A DNA stretch of 64,000 nucleotides from Halalkalicoccus jeotgali B3 (GCF_000196895.1 NC_014297.1:992001-1056000); one strand, 5' to 3'. Shown: positions 40,476 through 48,560, numbered from the stretch's first letter. Notes: generated from the sequence alone by a model not told the origin. A program made the numbers and translations.

Positions 40476-42171
40476 CAGTCTGACCCTCGTTGGTTGATTG
40501 AATCGCATCGAATGCCGCCTGCACTTCTGGGTCGTCCTCGTCGATGTTGTAGGCCATGTCGCGATCGAAGCGCCCAGACCCACGCTCACCGTCCGCATCC
40601 GGCGGAGACAGCCCAACGGCCCGATAGGCCGCCTCTTCGTCAGCCCCCATCGCTACCGTATCGTGGATGTTCTTCAGGGCCTGTGAGAGGGTGTGCGTCA
40701 TTTCCGCTTTCTCGAGGTCCGTCAGTTCGAACAACGAGCGCCAGTTGACGAGATACCCACTCGGACCACCCTCGGGTTCGGCGACCGCGCCGTATGCGAT
40801 ATAGTCGTCGATCGTTGGGATGACAAAGCGCTTTGCCGCGACTTGCTCTTGGCGCTCGGACATACGCGAGAGCCAGTTTGATTCATCCTGCGAACTCGCG
40901 AGCTCGCCGCGTTCGGACCCTTTCATGATCCGCTGGGGCTGTTGTGAGACACCCGCAAGCGTGTCGTAGAGTGAGTCGAGCAGCGGAGACGGATCGACCG
41001 ACTCGCCGGAGATCTCTTTGATGTCGAGGTTCTCGCCGTACGCGGTCGTTCGCATCCCGTCGGTCATCTCGCGCATCTGCTCGTCGAACTGCTCGATTAC
41101 CTCTTCGCGATCGGACCCGAGCGATCCCTCTTCCGATCCCATACCGATGAATTTCCGGTCGACGTTCCCGTAGTGAGCCTCGGCGGAACTCCCACGCACC
41201 TTCTCGAAGTCGATCAGGGCGTGGAGGATCGGTTCGAGACACCCCTCGCCCAGATACTCCGAACGGTCAGGCCGCTCGATGATATGTTGGAGCCGGGAGT
41301 AATGGACGATTCGCTTGTCCTCATCAATCGAGCCATCAGGTTTCGACGTCTCGAACGTGATCTCATAGAGAATCGGCTTGTCGGGGCGCTCGATACCATC
41401 CCGAGCTGGCTCACCCTTATCGAAGTCACCCGCGACTGCCCAATTCGTCACGTCTGACTGGCTGAAAACGTTACAGTAGGCGATATCGTCCGGCCCGTTG
41501 ATGTTGTTGGCGTTAACGGGTTGACTCATTTTCCGCCCGTCGCGATAGCCTGTGAAAAGCAGGCCATACTGCACAGGACGCTGAGCTCGATCAGCCCATG
41601 ACCAGTACGTGTTCAACCCAGCGCGCTCGGCATTGGGATCGCGATCCTCGGTCGAACCGTCGAGCAGCTGTTGAACGTCTTGTTCGAACTGGGTAGGATC
41701 GTCGCCGTCGGCCCGCCCCGTATCGCGGATGATCGGCGGGCGCTTCCATGTCGCCCGGACGGGGGCCTCGGTGATGATTCGTGCTTCGGGCTGTACGCGT
41801 GCCCGGAGTTCGTAATCTTCGGCGGACTGGTTGCGTGGGTCGGGATACCCGAACACGTCCCAGTAGTCCCGTCGGCCACGATGAGATCGGCCCACCCCCA
41901 GCGCACCCCGAATCCCGAACTGGGCCATCTGCTGCCGGCGAGCACGCCGTGCTCCTCGGACGGACTGATTCGCCATGTACTGCCCGAGAGCGGATGCCGT
42001 CGTATCGTCTAACTCCGGCGCGTCAGTCCCGTTCCGCGCGGCTGCAAGCGTGGCAACGGCTCGTCCCTGCTCGGCGAGCTGCGAGCGCTGATCAAGGATA
42101 TCGACATCGGCATCACCGCTCCGACGATGTGCGCCGGGAGCCGAACGTTCGTTATCAGTGCTGTCACTCAT
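40468..42171 (-). CDS. Portal protein
   Basis: 567 residues. Portal of the DUF1073-like group: YWDVFGYPDPRNQSAEDYEL, RIITEAPVRATWKRPPIIRD, QYGLLFTGYRDGRKMSQPVN, RIVHYSRLQHIIERPDRSEY, LGEGCLEPILHALIDFEKVR, and DGMRTTAYGENLDIKEISGE, SQQPQRIMKGSERGELASSQ (the P-R-L/I-KG...G-AS pattern), with a helical C-terminus. N-terminal 100 residues are Arg-rich and flexible. It follows the large terminase with 3 bases between, as expected. Forms the dodecameric DNA channel. Confidence 0.9.
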   Translation of the reverse strand: MSDSTDNERSAPGAHRRSGDADVDILDQRSQLAEQGRAVATLAAARNGTDAPELDDTTASALGQYMANQSVRGARRARRQQMAQFGIRGALGVGRSHRGRRDYWDVFGYPDPRNQSAEDYELRARVQPEARIITEAPVRATWKRPPIIRDTGRADGDDPTQFEQDVQQLLDGSTEDRDPNAERAGLNTYWSWADRAQRPVQYGLLFTGYRDGRKMSQPVNANNINGPDDIAYCNVFSQSDVTNWAVAGDFDKGEPARDGIERPDKPILYEITFETSKPDGSIDEDKRIVHYSRLQHIIERPDRSEYLGEGCLEPILHALIDFEKVRGSSAEAHYGNVDRKFIGMGSEEGSLGSDREEVIEQFDEQMREMTDGMRTTAYGENLDIKEISGESVDPSPLLDSLYDTLAGVSQQPQRIMKGSERGELASSQDESNWLSRMSERQEQVAAKRFVIPTIDDYIAYGAVAEPEGGPSGYLVNWRSLFELTDLEKAEMTHTLSQALKNIHDTVAMGADEEAAYRAVGLSPPDADGERGSGRFDRDMAYNIDEDDPEVQAAFDAIQSTNEGQTDD

Positions 42172-42174
42172 GGA

Positions 42175-43788
42175 TTAAAACCCGATGCTGTAGACCCGCG
42201 TTTCCTTTTTCTGCCCGCCTTCGTCGTCGCTGAAGTTTCTGAGGCCGATCTCCGCAGCGTCTAACATGTCATCATGGTCAGCAGATGGGAACGCAACGAA
42301 CTCGTCCTCGAAGCCATCCCAGATCGGGAGTTGCTTGCCCCGCTTGCGAAGTGGGTCGACGATCTTCACATCGCCCGACTCGAACATCGGCGACATGCTG
42401 ATGATCCGGTCTTCTTTGTTACCCGAGCTATGACTCGTTTCAAGCGGGAGACCGTGTTTTTCGCGGCCCTGTTGGGTGAACCAACTCTGAGCCTGATTGC
42501 TCTCGACGAGGCATTTTACAACCCGATTATAGTCCGAGAGATGACCGTCGACCCACTCAAGCGCTTGTGTGAGCGTCATGCCTCGCTTGCGAGCCATATC
42601 CTCAAGGTAGATCGCTTCTGTCGAGATGTCCTGGGCGTAGATCGACAGCGCGAAGTAGTCCGTGTTATTTGACGCCGCCTTCTCCGGGTCCTTCTCCGTT
42701 GCGAGGTCGAGCCCAGCATACCGGACGTAATCGGACTGGCGGCCGGGGAGGGCCGCCGTCCAGTGGAGCATGTCCGACGAGAGGACGGCGCCCGTCAGTG
42801 CGCTCGCGTCGTTCTGCATCTCCCGCTTCCACACCAGCCGGCTCTCGTCACGCCCGAACCCAGTGTGGAGGTCCAAGAGCAGCTCGTCGAGCGGCCAGCG
42901 CTCAGGCCACAGGACGGGGCACTGTCGGTGTGGGTCGGCCTCGATGATCGTTTCGTTCGGACCGCGAGCGCCAATTTCCGACGCGTTGTAGCGACGACGC
43001 TGTCCCGTCTCATCGTCGATCGTGATGAGATCGTACTCCCCGTTCTCGACGATAGACCAGTCTTCGATCGCCTGCTCGACGGTCGTGTTCCACCCGCCGG
43101 CGTCGATCAGGTTCTGGTAGATGTCCTTCGAGTGCTTGCGCGTCCCCAACGTGAGGAACACCGTCTCGTCGCTTGCCCGGAGACGGAGGTGTGCAAGGAA
43201 GTCCTCCTCGATCGTCTTGCGGCGATGGGCCGTCCGTTGGGCCGCCTGGTCGACGATGTCGTCGAAGATGATGTAGTCGTAGCGCCCACCCGTAACGCCC
43301 GTATCGAACCCAGCGGCGCGGATCGTCGGCTCGGCATGGTCAGCATCGCGCTCGAGTGTGAGACGAGTCTTGTTGGATTCAATGATGTTGTGGCCGTACT
43401 TCGGGGCAAGCGCCTCGAGATATCCCTTACACTTCTGGAGCTTGCCCTTCGCTTCCTCCGTGTTCAACATCATGATCAGGATCCGAACGTTCGGATCCTG
43501 TAACGCCTTCCAGACTGGAGTGACGCCCGATCCCGACTCCGATTTGGCGTGTCCACGCGGCTCGATCCGGGCGAGTGTCTTCGGCGCGTCGGGGTGATTG
43601 TCCGAAAAGGCTCGATGGATCGCCCCGTAGATTTCCCGAACGTGCGGCGGGGGGCTCTGCTCGTGGCCGAATACCTCCGACTCGCGAATGGCCAGCGTCA
43701 GTGGGTGGGCAAGGGGCTTGTTCCGGACGAGGTGCTCGAGAATCTCGCGATCGGACTCCCCGAGCGGGGACTGTGCTGTCGTACTCAT
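42175..43788 (-). CDS. Terminase large subunit (packaging ATPase/nuclease)
   Basis: 537 residues. ATPase: Walker A region PRGHAKSESGSGVTPVWKAL (about 78-97), Walker B YDYIIFDDIVDQAAQR (170-185), and coupling motif FLTLGTRKHSKDIYQNLID. Nuclease: YVRYAGLDLATEKDPEKAA (first acidic site, about 355), CLVESNQAQSWFTQQG, and DDMLDAAEIGLRNF (last acidic site). Powers genome packaging at the portal. Overlaps the small zinc gene start by one base and precedes the portal. The Walker A lysine lies in an atypical GHAKSE context, as in T4-like and haloviral TerL. Confidence 0.93.
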   Translation of the reverse strand: MSTTAQSPLGESDREILEHLVRNKPLAHPLTLAIRESEVFGHEQSPPPHVREIYGAIHRAFSDNHPDAPKTLARIEPRGHAKSESGSGVTPVWKALQDPNVRILIMMLNTEEAKGKLQKCKGYLEALAPKYGHNIIESNKTRLTLERDADHAEPTIRAAGFDTGVTGGRYDYIIFDDIVDQAAQRTAHRRKTIEEDFLAHLRLRASDETVFLTLGTRKHSKDIYQNLIDAGGWNTTVEQAIEDWSIVENGEYDLITIDDETGQRRRYNASEIGARGPNETIIEADPHRQCPVLWPERWPLDELLLDLHTGFGRDESRLVWKREMQNDASALTGAVLSSDMLHWTAALPGRQSDYVRYAGLDLATEKDPEKAASNNTDYFALSIYAQDISTEAIYLEDMARKRGMTLTQALEWVDGHLSDYNRVVKCLVESNQAQSWFTQQGREKHGLPLETSHSSGNKEDRIISMSPMFESGDVKIVDPLRKRGKQLPIWDGFEDEFVAFPSADHDDMLDAAEIGLRNFSDDEGGQKKETRVYSIGF

Positions 43789-43985
43789 CAGGGGGTGGAA
43801 AATCGCGGGTGGTAGAGATCGGTACCGTGCTCCATGAACTCAGAACAGCGATCGCAGACAACCGCCTCGATCTCCCAACCGATGACGATGGTTGAGGCAC
43901 CGCACTGACAACGGTACTGAATATGCGGGAACCGTTCGAACGGGCCAGGATCGTAGTCCGTCACCGTGTGGGTTTCTTCGGACAT
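43788..43985 (-). CDS. Small zinc-ribbon protein between terminase subunits
   Basis: 65 residues from ATG 43983-43985: HIQYRCQCGASTIVIGWEIE then AVVCDRCSEFMEHGT. Two CxC/CxxC knuckles form a zinc ribbon. The stop overlaps the terminase large-subunit ATG, so coupled. Longer open frame upstream is Arg-rich and was rejected. Possible packaging accessory; unknown. Confidence 0.68.
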   Translation of the reverse strand: MSEETHTVTDYDPGPFERFPHIQYRCQCGASTIVIGWEIEAVVCDRCSEFMEHGTDLYHPRFSTP

Positions 43986-43992
43986 GATAGTA

Positions 43993-44643
43993 CTACCAGC
44001 CAATCTCAGGAGAGTCCTGGTCTTCGGAGTCTGAGCCATCCTCCCCCGAGCGAGAGGTGTCTTCGACCGCCTCGACCGCGATCTCGTCAGGCCCGCCGGT
44101 AATGCTGTCGAGGGCGGAGTGCTCCCGCTCGCCAAGCTCGTAGTCGTGATCGTGTTGATGCTGGTGGGCGTGTCGGTGGTTGTGCTCCATCTCCTCGCCA
44201 GGGAAGATCTGCGCTTTGTCGCACAGTTGCCGGTACTCGCGCAGGAAGCGCTCGTCGCCCGATCGGCGGAACTGTTCGAGAGCGACGCCAGCCATCATCC
44301 GAGCGTGTTTCTGCGATCCCTTGGGCGTTGAGAGGATTTCCTCGACGATCTCAACGCGACTGGCCTCCTCGTCAGTAAGGTAGTTCTCAAGGAACCCCTC
44401 GCGATACGCTCCGTGGGTTACGGCCCGGTCATTGCCTTCTGGCGCACCATCCCCCCCTCGATTCCCAACGGCGTTCTGGTTGCCTTCATGACTCGACCCG
44501 TCGGGAGACGTCCCGCGGTGTTTGCGGCACTTGCCCGAATCGAAGTCCGTCCCCCACCCTGCGGCGCGTCCGCATGGGTCGCCACGGGAGTTTGTCCCGC
44601 CGTGATCGCCGCATTCGTCGGCGTAATTTCGATTGTCCTCCAT
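43993..44643 (-). CDS. Terminase small subunit
   Basis: 216 residues. N-terminal zinc-like motif (CGDHGGTNSRGDPCGRAAGW and CRKH) followed by the conserved halovirus/bacteriophage TerS block GNQNAVGNRGGDGAPEGNDR and AVTHGAYREGFLENYLTDEE, then helices (ARMMAGVALEQFRRSGDERF). The C-terminal half has a histidine-rich run HNHRHAHQHQHDHDYEL and an acidic tail. Recognises packaging sites and regulates the large subunit. It is the last gene before the terminase large and zinc-ribbon genes. Confidence 0.87.
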   Translation of the reverse strand: MEDNRNYADECGDHGGTNSRGDPCGRAAGWGTDFDSGKCRKHRGTSPDGSSHEGNQNAVGNRGGDGAPEGNDRAVTHGAYREGFLENYLTDEEASRVEIVEEILSTPKGSQKHARMMAGVALEQFRRSGDERFLREYRQLCDKAQIFPGEEMEHNHRHAHQHQHDHDYELGEREHSALDSITGGPDEIAVEAVEDTSRSGEDGSDSEDQDSPEIGW

Positions 44644-44710
44644 GAGGTGTGTCTGTTTCGTGGATTATGAAAATTCGTATACAGGAGTTCGTACGCGGGT
44701 ATCCCACGGT
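44644..44710 (-). promoter_or_regulatory. Possible late promoter before the small terminase
   Basis: Gap of 67 bases. The leftward strand has the AT-rich tract gaattttcataatcc about 18-32 bases before the terminase small-subunit ATG, a reasonable TATA position for a promoter that would drive the whole packaging and structural region. No clear BRE. Confidence 0.35.
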
Positions 44711-45148
44711 TCAACGCAGGTTAGTACAAGAGTCGCTGCGGCCGCCTCCAGAGCGATAGTAGTGCGTCCTGTCCGCGATCTCCTGCACCGGGTACGTCAC
44801 TGAGTGTTCACCAGACGGTCCGTCGAATCGGTCCGGGTCGTCATGCGGGACGAATTGAGCCTTGACAACTTCCCCAGGATACGGGCCCTCAACCGACCGC
44901 CATCCCGGAACTGTAAGAAATGCGTGCCCGGAACGCCACGCCGCCTTTAGCTCCCGTTCGAGTCGCTCGAGAAACTTGATCCGCCCCTGAAGTGAAAACG
45001 GTGGTATCTGTTCGTCATCCGACACGGGCGTTCCCGGGTCGACGAGATAGTCTTTGGGAAACCCGTGGACTGAAACCAGATCCAGTCGTGGGTAGTCATG
45101 CTCCAACTTTGATTCTGCGGCCGCCTCGGTATCACTGGTCTGAGTCAT
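44711..45148 (-). CDS. Hypothetical protein upstream of terminase
   Basis: 145 residues: PRLDLVSVHGFPKDYLVDPG, IPPFSLQGRIKFLERLEREL, AFLTVPGWRSVEGPYPGEVV, QEIADRTHYYRSGGG. Not recognised. Located between HNH nuclease and TerS; could help packaging. Soluble and of normal composition for the element. Confidence 0.6.
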   Translation of the reverse strand: MTQTSDTEAAAESKLEHDYPRLDLVSVHGFPKDYLVDPGTPVSDDEQIPPFSLQGRIKFLERLERELKAAWRSGHAFLTVPGWRSVEGPYPGEVVKAQFVPHDDPDRFDGPSGEHSVTYPVQEIADRTHYYRSGGGRSDSCTNLR

Positions 45149-45166
45149 GGTTCGAAAGTATCAGGG

Positions 45167-45457
45167 TCAAGTATCCGGACTGTCTATCTCTGGCGTCGGC
45201 GGATCGGTATCGAACGGGATCGGGGCCTTTAGTTTCGGGCTGAGTCCGCGCCGGTTGCCATGCTCGCCGCCTTGATGACAGTCCGAGCACAGCCCCATCG
45301 TGTTATCCGGATCGGGGTTGCGCTTGTTTCGGTCTCGGTGGTGGACCTCGATCGCGTCGACGGCCTCTCGAGGGCGACCACAGCCCGGGCACTGATACTC
45401 GCTGCCGTTTCGGTTCTCCCAGAAGACGTCCCGGGAGGTCTTGCGTGGGTCGACCAT
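45167..45457 (-). CDS. HNH endonuclease
   Basis: 96 residues from the ATG at 45455-45457 (a longer start lies inside the upstream gene). Zinc-supported HNH: YQCPGCGRPREAVDAIEVHH (CxxC and the first His pair), RDRNKRNPDPDNTMGLCSDC and CHQGGEHGNRR. The N of the motif is in DNTMGLC. HNH proteins beside terminases cut at packaging sites in many cos-type phages. Stop/start with the previous gene overlaps as TGATG, so coupled. Confidence 0.9.
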   Translation of the reverse strand: MVDPRKTSRDVFWENRNGSEYQCPGCGRPREAVDAIEVHHRDRNKRNPDPDNTMGLCSDCHQGGEHGNRRGLSPKLKAPIPFDTDPPTPEIDSPDT

Positions 45458-45645
45458 CAACCCATGAGCAGCTCGTAGGTGCACTCACCGCAGAGCGTGA
45501 TGGTCGTGCTCTCACTGTAGCCCATCTCGGCGAGTCGGCCACCGATCTCGGTCGTTCGGAAGAACTGTGGCGAGAACTGCCCGAGGAGGCCCGGTGCGGG
45601 CGTGCATTTGTCGTCGCACTTGTTGCAGGTTGCTGTGTAGCCCAT
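45457..45645 (-). CDS. Small zinc-finger protein
   Basis: 62 residues: YTATCNKCDDKCTPAPG with a far C-terminal pair TTITLCGECTYELLM. Four or five cysteines arranged CxxC...CxxC bind zinc. Upstream of and coupled to the HNH gene. Function unknown; may be an adaptor for the nuclease. Confidence 0.72.
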   Translation of the reverse strand: MGYTATCNKCDDKCTPAPGLLGQFSPQFFRTTEIGGRLAEMGYSESTTITLCGECTYELLMG

Positions 45646-45653
45646 CTGATTAG

Positions 45654-45785
45654 TTAGATGTAGTTCGGTGTTTCGGTGGAGTTAGCGACTGGGACTTCGC
45701 CGAGGAACCACGCGAAGCCGTGGACTACGAACGCCCAAACGACCATGACGATGGCGTATGCCACGATGAGATCCGGGTCAGCCAT
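45654..45785 (-). CDS. 43-residue single-pass membrane protein
   Basis: From ATG 45783-45785, product MADPDLIVAYAIVMVVWAFV then VHGFAWFLGEVPVANSTETPNYI. One hydrophobic helix (AYAIVMVVWAFVVHGFAWFL), short tail. It overlaps the previous gene by 8 bases. A longer upstream frame reads as non-protein-like. Possible small membrane accessory. Confidence 0.6.
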   Translation of the reverse strand: MADPDLIVAYAIVMVVWAFVVHGFAWFLGEVPVANSTETPNYI

Positions 45786-46005
45786 TAGAAGGGGACTCGC
45801 CGTATTCAACTCCGTGGCCGGCAGTCCCGTCAAGACCGTAGCGATTGTACGACCGGATCTCCCGCCCGGGTGCGAACTCCCGGTAGTCTTCCCGGCAGTC
45901 GTCATTGCAAAAGTACAGCGGGCCTCGATGCCGCCGGTCGTTGCTCTGAGCGATTCTGACGGCCCACTTCTTGCGGATATGCACTCCGCACTGTTCGCAG
46001 ATCAT
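45778..46005 (-). CDS. Small zinc-finger protein
   Basis: 75 residues: MICEQCGVHIRKKWAVRIAQ, then PLYFCNDDCREDYREFAPG; C-x2-C and C-x3-C form a zinc site of treble-clef type. C-terminal tail is Gly-rich. Start overlaps previous stop by one base or so (ATGA-type at 46005). Reads as a DNA- or protein-binding adaptor. Confidence 0.7.
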   Translation of the reverse strand: MICEQCGVHIRKKWAVRIAQSNDRRHRGPLYFCNDDCREDYREFAPGREIRSYNRYGLDGTAGHGVEYGESPSNG

Positions 46006-46289
46006 CAGTATCGAAGCTCGTCGATGCCCTTGAGGACCTTTTTGGCTGACTTGTCCGAGGTCTGGGCGACGATGTCGGGGATATCATCCGTCGTCAAGAC
46101 GGTCTCCGGTAGACCGTTACACTCCGTTACATCGGTACCAGTTTCAGTTGCTTCGTCGGACTGGTGCTCCTCGAGGCGGTCACAGGCACGGTGGAGTAGC
46201 TCGGTGGCCGACTCGTCTTCACGGCGGTCGAGTAGGTTCTCGAAGCGTTCGGCTGCCTCTCCGGCGACGGAGTAGTGTTGTCGGCTCAT
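46005..46289 (-). CDS. Hypothetical helical protein
   Basis: 94 residues, mostly helical: SVAGEAAERFENLLDRREDE and ATELLHRACDRLEEHQS, then DDIPDIVAQTSDKSAKKVLK. The N-terminal part may form a ribbon-helix-helix-like or coiled region. Coupled to the zinc gene. No function assigned. Confidence 0.62.
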   Translation of the reverse strand: MSRQHYSVAGEAAERFENLLDRREDESATELLHRACDRLEEHQSDEATETGTDVTECNGLPETVLTTDDIPDIVAQTSDKSAKKVLKGIDELRY

Positions 46290-46328
46290 GGTGTAACGGT
46301 GGTGTTACGGTACAGCGGAAATGCGGTG

Positions 46329-46544
46329 TCACCGAGCGTCGGGAAGGGACGTCGCAACGCCAGGGAGGGCAGCGATCCACGTCCCTTCATCCCCGCCGAT
46401 GCCGTTCGGGTCGAAGATCGTGACGCCGTCTTCGCTCGTCATCTTGTGATAGAGCTTGAGCGAGCGATGGCGAGGTGGGTAATCGCGAGGACCGTACGTA
46501 CCTCTCGACGCGCCCCAGTCATCGCGCTCGTCGTACTGGCTCAT
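46329..46544 (-). CDS. Hypothetical protein
   Basis: 71 residues from ATG 46542-46544 (start at 46583 also possible): SQYDERDDWGASRGTYGPRD, then RSLKLYHKMTSEDGVTIFDP and NGIGGDEGTWIAALPGVATS. Overlaps a doubtful ORF upstream by 4 bases. Not recognised. Confidence 0.5.
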   Translation of the reverse strand: MSQYDERDDWGASRGTYGPRDYPPRHRSLKLYHKMTSEDGVTIFDPNGIGGDEGTWIAALPGVATSLPDAR

Positions 46545-46777
46545 CGGGTATTGATTCGTGTACTGAAAGAGCCGATGAGCCATACTCCCAATGGGGAGTC
46601 TATGGGGCCCATCGGCGATGGTCGAGCCAGCATCGTGGATTCACCACGCGACCAGATGCCAATCGACGTGCCCTTCACAGCCAGACGAGTTCGGCCACAA
46701 CCGGGTTGGATTGTGGATTTGTCGATTCGGCGATCTTGCTGGCCGAGAGAACGCCGGACGTAACACGGATCACACAC
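46541..46777 (-). CDS. Doubtful ORF with CxxC knuckle
   Basis: 78 residues from a GTG start; VCDPCYVRRSLG and PGCGRTRLAV look like zinc knuckles, but the rest is basic and Ser/Thr-rich, unlike neighbours, and there is no upstream coupling. The ATGA overlap with the next gene is the only support. Treat as possible only; otherwise 46545-46813 is empty. Confidence 0.3.
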   Translation of the reverse strand: MCDPCYVRRSLGQQDRRIDKSTIQPGCGRTRLAVKGTSIGIWSRGESTMLARPSPMGPIDSPLGVWLIGSFSTRINTR

Positions 46778-46813
46778 CCACGGACGATCCGTGGTGGATC
46801 ATCTCCGGGAGGG

Positions 46814-46909
46814 TCAGGACTCTTGCATCGACTGGCAGGACTCGCAAAAGGGGCCCTCGTCGCGCTCGAGGTCGCGATCGCACTCCGCGCAGTGTTTGAG
46901 TGAGCTCAT
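46814..46909 (-). CDS. 31-residue zinc-ribbon miniprotein
   Basis: MSSLKHCAECDRDLERDEG then PFCESCQSMQES: a near-minimal zinc ribbon (CxxC and CxxC 13 residues apart). ATG at 46907-46909 overlaps the stop of the previous gene (ATGA). Such miniproteins are typical of halovirus accessory regions; target unknown. Confidence 0.65.
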   Translation of the reverse strand: MSSLKHCAECDRDLERDEGPFCESCQSMQES

Positions 46910-47103
46910 GATCGGTGGCCACCGTCGATGGTTGTCGCGTCTCGGATCGAGGCATCGATCAGCTCGTCACGCATCCGGCGAAGGTCGACGGGTGAGACGA
47001 GTGGTCTCAGTGCCTCGAGATCCCGAAGAGATTGCTCGACCGATCGTTTGAACAGGTCGGCATCGAACGTGATCGTGACCTCCTGCGAGTAGGTGTGAGT
47101 CAT
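46906..47103 (-). CDS. Hypothetical small helical protein
   Basis: 65 residues: TYSQEVTITFDADLFKRSVE, QSLRDLEALRPLVSPVDLRR, MRDELIDASIRDATTIDGGH. Coupled to the next zinc miniprotein by ATGA. Not recognised. Confidence 0.62.
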   Translation of the reverse strand: MTHTYSQEVTITFDADLFKRSVEQSLRDLEALRPLVSPVDLRRMRDELIDASIRDATTIDGGHRS

Positions 47104-47297
47104 TCGAGGATGTCCTTCGGCGAGACGGCGATCGTCGTGCCGTTCTCGCGTTCGAGTGTTACACGCTCAGGAGCCCGCAGTGAGGCGAGCCCATAGTCGA
47201 CGTCGGTAACGCGACCGGTGACATGGCGACCGCCGAGGTCGGCCGTAACGGTCCGGTGGAGGTACTCAGCGAGACTACTGTTCGTGTTCGTGCTCAT
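47100..47297 (-). CDS. Small protein with SH3-like barrel
   Basis: 65 residues from ATG 47295-47297: SLAEYLHRTVTADLGGRHVT, then GRVTDVDYGLASLRAPERVT and LERENGTTIAVSPKDILE. Short strands and Gly turns (TGRVTDVDYG) suggest an SH3/KOW-type barrel. Overlaps upstream gene end by 23 bases and the following gene by 4. Unknown role. Confidence 0.62.
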   Translation of the reverse strand: MSTNTNSSLAEYLHRTVTADLGGRHVTGRVTDVDYGLASLRAPERVTLERENGTTIAVSPKDILE

Positions 47298-48051
47298 GGT
47301 CGGAATCGGGATCGGAATCGAACTGGAGGGCTTCGGCCATCGCGTTGATGAACCGGTGTTGATCAGGAGTATGGTTCTGCGGGTCGGTCTTCTGGGCGCG
47401 GACCTCGTCCAGGAGGACGTCCGGATCGTGTGGTGGGGCCTCGCCCTCCTCGCAGAGGACGTCGAGCACGTCCGAGAGACGCAGTGCGTACCCCGCCACC
47501 ATCTCCTCGACGCCCTGGATCGGGCGCACAGTCGTCGTGTGATGGCCGACGCCACAGACGCAGTTGAGGGTATTCGTCGGCTCTTTGGCCGTCTGATAGT
47601 TCGTATCGGGGTGTGGATCGCTCAGAGAGAGCCGATCGCCCGGCCCGCGTTCGGTATGTTTCGTCGGCACGAGCATCGGGTCGAGATGCTCTCGGTTGCC
47701 GTCCTCGCGGAAGTAGGCGTACGGGTCGGCTGGGGACTTCGTCCGGACCGGGTAGCGCCGGTTGGGGAGATTGACGTACCAGACCGCCGTCCGGACTTTA
47801 CTCGAGCCGATCTCCCGACCTTGCTCGACGTACTCGCCGATCTGGTGGAACGAGTTCGCACAGAACCGGGGATCGTGTTTGATGTCGTTCATGATCCCGG
47901 CTGCGTCAGCCCGTCGTCGACAGGCCGGCATGCAGTACGGTTCTGAGTCCGTCTCGTCGACGGGATCGGAGTCCTCGCAGTGGCGGTATCGGCACGTGTC
48001 GTATTCCGTTATCGAGGCGATATCGCCGAGGCTGCTGGTGCTTGATGACAT
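47275..48051 (-). CDS. Cys-rich hypothetical protein, first gene of coupled small-gene region
   Basis: 258 residues from ATG 48049-48051 (the frame upstream is open but Pro/Arg/Ser-rich, not protein-like). YDTCRYRHCEDSDPVDETDS, PYCMPACRRRADAAGIMNDI and CVCGVGHHTTTV carry Cys/His pairs; VRTAVWYVNLPNRRYPVRTK and HLDPMLVPTKHTERGPGDRL follow. The C-terminus is Asp/His-rich (FDSDPDSDHEHEHEQ). Possible metal-binding DNA- or RNA-associated protein. It opens the long leftward region; no gene is seen in 48052-48398. Confidence 0.65.
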   Translation of the reverse strand: MSSSTSSLGDIASITEYDTCRYRHCEDSDPVDETDSEPYCMPACRRRADAAGIMNDIKHDPRFCANSFHQIGEYVEQGREIGSSKVRTAVWYVNLPNRRYPVRTKSPADPYAYFREDGNREHLDPMLVPTKHTERGPGDRLSLSDPHPDTNYQTAKEPTNTLNCVCGVGHHTTTVRPIQGVEEMVAGYALRLSDVLDVLCEEGEAPPHDPDVLLDEVRAQKTDPQNHTPDQHRFINAMAEALQFDSDPDSDHEHEHEQ

Positions 48052-48398
48052 GGATGTGGAATATGAGGCCCCGAGCCCGCCGAGAAAAGCGACGGACCCG
48101 GGGCTATACCTGACGCGCACGGTAGCGCGCCCGTCGAAGGTCATCCGTCCCGTCGTCGCATGGCGGCTCGGGGACGGACTCTGGCCGTGAGGCCGGGATG
48201 GCGAACGTTTGGGGATGGGGTTGCGTGGTCTGGAAGGCCGCCAGGGGAAGCAGGCCAGGATTTCACGAGCCACCGGGGATGATGGCTCTACTGTGGGCGT
48301 GGGGCGGCAACAGTAATAGGTCACCCCAGTTGTAACACATATTGCGGCCGGATTCGACGGACGGATACTGAATCGAGAAGCGTGTGTTTATCGAGAGG
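48052..48398. other. Non-coding stretch upstream of the late region
   Basis: 347 bases with no convincing gene on either strand. An imperfect GC-rich hairpin lies near 48069-48110 (GCCCCGAGCCCGCCG against CGACGGACCCGGGGC). Leftward, the AT-poor sequence around 48315-48345 (attactgttgcc, aatatgtgttac) might hold a promoter for the small-gene region. Nothing else seen. Confidence 0.4.
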
Positions 48399-48545
48399 TT
48401 ACGAAGAGGTATGTCCGCAGCTAGTACACTCGTACTCCGCGCCGACGTTTCGGGTAACGGTTTCGCCGGTCACGTAGTCCTTCTCTCGCTTTCTGATCAT
48501 TTGCTTCTTCATACGCCCGCCACATAGGTTGCAGGTTCCTCGCAT
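48399..48545 (-). CDS. YgiT-type zinc-ribbon protein (48 aa)
   Basis: ATG at 48543-48545 to TAA at 48399-48401: MRGTCNLCGGRMKKQMIRKR, EKDYVTGETVTRNVGAEYEC, TSCGHTSS. Two CxxC knuckles enclose a basic middle, the pattern of YgiT/MqsA-like zinc ribbons, often in toxin-antitoxin or regulatory roles. No partner gene is next to it. It is divergent from the regulator at 48637, sharing the operator region. Confidence 0.72.
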   Translation of the reverse strand: MRGTCNLCGGRMKKQMIRKREKDYVTGETVTRNVGAEYECTSCGHTSS

Positions 48546-48560
48546 TGTCTGACCCCACTA

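Noticed and set aside
5825-48051. Defective tail-like particle (tailocin) instead of virus
   Set aside because: Both terminase subunits, portal, protease, scaffold and capsid are present, so this encodes full virions.
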